In this document: positions 5,978 through 7,599 of the stretch, in pieces | Position numbering within the stretch: position 1 is the stretch's first letter | How the letters are laid out: each line of letters opens with the position of its first letter | Origin: Gammaproteobacteria bacterium | Lineage (GTDB): Bacteria > Pseudomonadota > Gammaproteobacteria > Pseudomonadales > Cellvibrionaceae | Assembly (NCBI GenBank): GCA_021151625.1 | Contig: JAGKWY010000177.1 | Coordinates: forward strand, 1-7,599 | Reading direction: 5' to 3' | Length of the DNA: 7,599 nucleotides | The notes under the pieces: model-generated | Database searches by the model: none | Seen by the model: only the letters and a program-made list of their open reading frames with translations | What the model was told of the DNA's origin: nothing | Position numbers and translations under genes: made by a program

Positions 5978-7315
5978 ATGTCTCGCAAGTATTTTGGCAC
6001 TGATGGTATTCGCGGATTGGTGGGCGAATTTCCAATTACCCCGGACTTTATGCTCAAGTTAGGTTGGGCAGCGGGCTGTGTGCTTAAGGATCGCTTTGAT
6101 GGCCAGAATATGATTTTGATTGGCAAAGATACGCGCATTTCCGGTTACATGTTTGAATCCGCATTGCAGGCGGGTTTGATTAATGCAGGTGTAGATGTTG
6201 GCTTGCTTGGTCCGATGCCAACACCGGGCGTTGCTTATTTAACGCGCACATTTAAAGCGCAGGCCGGTATTGTGATCAGCGCGTCGCACAATAGTTATGT
6301 AGATAACGGAATTAAATTTTTTGGTGGTAATGGCAGCAAGTTGCCAGACGAATTGGAAAATTTAATTGAGCAGCAACTGGAACAGCAAATGTCGACCGCT
6401 GAAAAGTTGGGTAAGGCTCGCCGTATTGCCGATGCTTCGGGTCGCTACATCGAGTTTTGTAAAGGTACTATGCCCTGGGGTTTTAACCTTAAAGGTATGC
6501 ACATAGTGCTGGATTGCGCTAACGGAGCAACCTATAACATTGCACCAGATGTTTTTACCGAATTAGGGGCGCGTGTAACTCCGTTGTTTGTTGAACCCAA
6601 TGGCACCAACATTAATCGCAGCTGCGGATCCACCAAGCCAGAGGCTCTGCAAGAAAAAGTGGTGGAGTTGGGGGCTGACATAGGTATTGCGTTTGATGGT
6701 GATGGTGATCGCGTGGTATTTGTCGACCATAAAGGCGAAGTGGTCGATGGTGATGAGTTGTTGTTCATTATTGCAGCCTACCAGCAAGAGTACGCGGGCG
6801 GTTGTGATGGTGTTGTGGGAACATTGATGAGTAATTTTGGTTTTGAACTGGGCTTGAAGAAATTAAATATTCCTTTTGCTCGTGCCAAAGTTGGGGATCG
6901 CTACGTTATCGAGTTAATGCGTGAAAATGGCTGGCGCCTTGGTGGAGAAAATTCTGGACACATTGTTTGCAGCAATGTAACTACCACTGGCGATGGAATC
7001 ATCTCTGCATTGCAAGTGCTCCTTGCTATTACCACTATCGGTGATTCATTGCACCGTATCAAAAAGGCGATGAATAAGTTGCCGCAAGTGATGATCAATG
7101 TGCATGTGTCCAAGCGTGTGGACCTGGGTGGTAATGAAATAATTAAATCCGCTGTTAAATTAACGGAAGAAAAGCTGGCCGGTACTGGCCGGGTTCTGTT
7201 GCGTCCATCGGGTACTGAGCCTGTAGTGCGGGTCATGGTAGAAGGTGTGGATAAGAAGCAGGTAAAAGAGTTAGCTCAGGAGTTGGCTGCTGTAGTGGAG
7301 GCCTCGCTCAGCTAG
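5978..7315 (+). CDS. glmM: Phosphoglucosamine mutase
   Basis: GlmM interconverts glucosamine-6-phosphate and glucosamine-1-phosphate, the precursor that GlmU turns into UDP-GlcNAc for peptidoglycan and LPS. The 445 residues match the family length (445 in E. coli). Visible are the N-terminal RKYFGTDGIRG, the catalytic serine loop ISASHN with S103 as the phosphorylated residue, the metal-binding DGDGDR (240-245; D240, D242, D244), the sugar-binding GGENSGH (322-328) and the phosphate-binding RPSGTEP (409-415). One position is odd: the loop reads ASHNS where the alpha-phosphohexomutase family nearly always has ASHNP (S106 in place of proline). The start is supported by GGAG at 5965-5968 with nine bases of spacing. 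It follows folP by 41 bases and is probably cotranscribed with it. It is followed not by tpiA, as in Pseudomonas, but by a separate transcription unit. Confidence 0.97.
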   Translation: MSRKYFGTDGIRGLVGEFPITPDFMLKLGWAAGCVLKDRFDGQNMILIGKDTRISGYMFESALQAGLINAGVDVGLLGPMPTPGVAYLTRTFKAQAGIVISASHNSYVDNGIKFFGGNGSKLPDELENLIEQQLEQQMSTAEKLGKARRIADASGRYIEFCKGTMPWGFNLKGMHIVLDCANGATYNIAPDVFTELGARVTPLFVEPNGTNINRSCGSTKPEALQEKVVELGADIGIAFDGDGDRVVFVDHKGEVVDGDELLFIIAAYQQEYAGGCDGVVGTLMSNFGFELGLKKLNIPFARAKVGDRYVIELMRENGWRLGGENSGHIVCSNVTTTGDGIISALQVLLAITTIGDSLHRIKKAMNKLPQVMINVHVSKRVDLGGNEIIKSAVKLTEEKLAGTGRVLLRPSGTEPVVRVMVEGVDKKQVKELAQELAAVVEASLS

Positions 7316-7318
7316 TGA

Positions 7319-7337
7319 TTCACCTGAAAATGGTGAA
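7319..7337 (+). other. Small hairpin just after glmM
   Basis: TTCACC (7319-7324) and GGTGAA (7332-7337) form a perfect 6-bp inverted repeat around a seven-base loop, four bases after the glmM stop. It is followed by AAAATCTTTAATT, not a clean T-tract. It could be a weak terminator or an mRNA 3'-end stabiliser. Confidence 0.3.
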
Positions 7338-7367
7338 AATCTTTAATTGTCTGCAAAAGGACTAAAA

Positions 7368-7373
7368 TAGAAT
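7368..7373 (+). promoter_or_regulatory. Putative -10 element for the gene at the right edge
   Basis: TAGAAT followed by TGCCGCG resembles a sigma70 -10 element and its discriminator, and repeats the arrangement seen upstream of yhbY. The nearest -35 candidate, TTGTCT, is 15 bases upstream, a short spacing. Transcription would start near 7380, leaving about 190 bases before the TTG at 7569. Confidence 0.35.
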
Positions 7374-7386
7374 TGCCGCGAACACA

Positions 7387-7429
7387 AAAATCTGTGCCTG
7401 AAAATCGGTCAAGGCGCAGGTTTTATATT
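7387..7429 (+). terminator. Terminator-like hairpin downstream of glmM
   Basis: A 13-bp stem with two G-U pairs, 7387-7399 (AAAATCTGTGCCT) with 7412-7424 (AGGCGCAGGTTTT), closes a 12-base loop and is followed by ATATT. The A/T flanks and GC core resemble the greA terminator. It may end the folP-glmM transcript. If the promoter at 7368 is real, it is instead the first hairpin of the next gene's leader and could act as an attenuator. Confidence 0.45.
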
Positions 7430-7433
7430 CAGC

Positions 7434-7457
7434 AGTCCGGGAATGACCGGGACTTTT
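7434..7457 (+). other. Hairpin in the putative leader
   Basis: AGTCC (7434-7438) pairs with GGACT (7450-7454). A G-G mismatch and two more GC pairs follow above a short loop, and then TTTT. It is too weak to call a terminator with confidence and is listed as part of the structured stretch. Confidence 0.3.
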
Positions 7458-7491
7458 CAGTCAAAGCGTCATAAAAACACAGAAAAATCAG

Positions 7492-7547
7492 GGGCGAAGC
7501 CAAGATTTGGTTGTATGTTCAAACCATCTTGGCTACCATTAGCGCCC
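7492..7547 (+). other. Two-tier stem-loop just upstream of the last ribosome site
   Basis: An inner stem of 9 bp (7498-7506 with 7526-7534, AGCCAAGAT/ATCTTGGCT) continues, after a two-base bulge, into GGTT/AACC (7509-7512 with 7522-7525) around a nine-base loop. An outer stem GGGCG (7492-7496) with CGCCC (7543-7547) encloses it across an asymmetric internal loop of one base on the left and eight on the right. It ends nine bases before the GGAGG at 7556-7560, a position suited to translational control. It did not match a riboswitch I know. Confidence 0.45.
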
Positions 7548-7568
7548 GCTTTGGGGGAGGTATTGCTG

Positions 7569-7599
7569 TTGACTAAAGCAAGTAACGCCAAGCGTCGCC
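7569..7599 (+). CDS. Start of an unidentified protein, truncated by the window edge
   Basis: A strong Shine-Dalgarno sequence, GGAGG at 7556-7560 within GGGGGAGG, lies eight bases before TTG at 7569. This opens a frame reading MTKASNAKRR, with no stop before the window ends. The alternative in-frame starts, TTG 7563 and CTG 7566, are too close to the GGAGG, and the other two frames close at once. Ten residues, polar and basic, do not identify the product. It is not TpiA, which begins near VAGNWKMNG. The gene seems to have its own promoter and a long leader, so it is probably not cotranscribed with glmM. Confidence 0.55.
   Translation, partial: MTKASNAKRR

Noticed and set aside
7380..7460. 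tRNA gene near the right edge (a tRNA-Leu lies in the wider glmM-secG area of Pseudomonas)
   Set aside because: No T-loop GGTTCRA sequence, acceptor pairing or CCA end could be found.
7440..7560. c-di-GMP (GEMM) riboswitch in the right-hand leader
   Set aside because: GCGAAGCC and GGCTACC recall GEMM segments, but the first GNRA-capped stem and the conserved core order are absent.

Overview
The window is a housekeeping stretch of a gammaproteobacterial chromosome. The protein sequences and the gene order carB-greA / yhbY (opposite strand) / ftsH-folP-glmM match the block known from Pseudomonas and its relatives. The FtsH membrane segment and the moderate GC content fit a Cellvibrio-like member of that lineage, but the genus is an inference. 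No mobile element, CRISPR array, tRNA or rRNA was seen.

Layout. Positions 1-2094 hold the 3' two thirds of carB (carbamoyl-phosphate synthase large subunit), followed 11 bases later by greA (transcript cleavage factor). A 16-bp perfect hairpin at 2598-2633 closes greA and, on the other strand, yhbY (2660-2962, minus), which encodes a CRM-domain ribosome assembly protein. A 319-base gap (2963-3281) follows. Relatives usually carry rlmE/ftsJ (23S rRNA 2'-O-methyltransferase) here, and no trace of it is visible. The gap holds a sigma32-like promoter candidate, a putative yhbY promoter and a short reverse-strand reading frame of unknown origin. ftsH (3282-4997) starts at TTG. It is intact over the AAA+ ATPase and zinc protease domains but lacks about 62 residues that form most of the periplasmic domain. 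A strong terminator separates it from folP (dihydropteroate synthase) and glmM (phosphoglucosamine mutase). The last 284 bases hold a putative promoter, several RNA hairpins, a strong Shine-Dalgarno sequence and the first codons of an unidentified gene with a TTG start. That gene is not tpiA, which follows glmM in Pseudomonas.

Roles. CarB feeds arginine and pyrimidine synthesis, FolP makes folate and GlmM makes the amino-sugar precursor of peptidoglycan and LPS. GreA and YhbY serve transcription and ribosome assembly. FtsH degrades short-lived and misfolded proteins at the inner membrane.

Most of the window is ordinary. The points worth a second look are the loss of the FtsH periplasmic domain together with the missing rlmE, the Pro-to-Ser change beside the GlmM catalytic serine, and the structured leader at the right edge.
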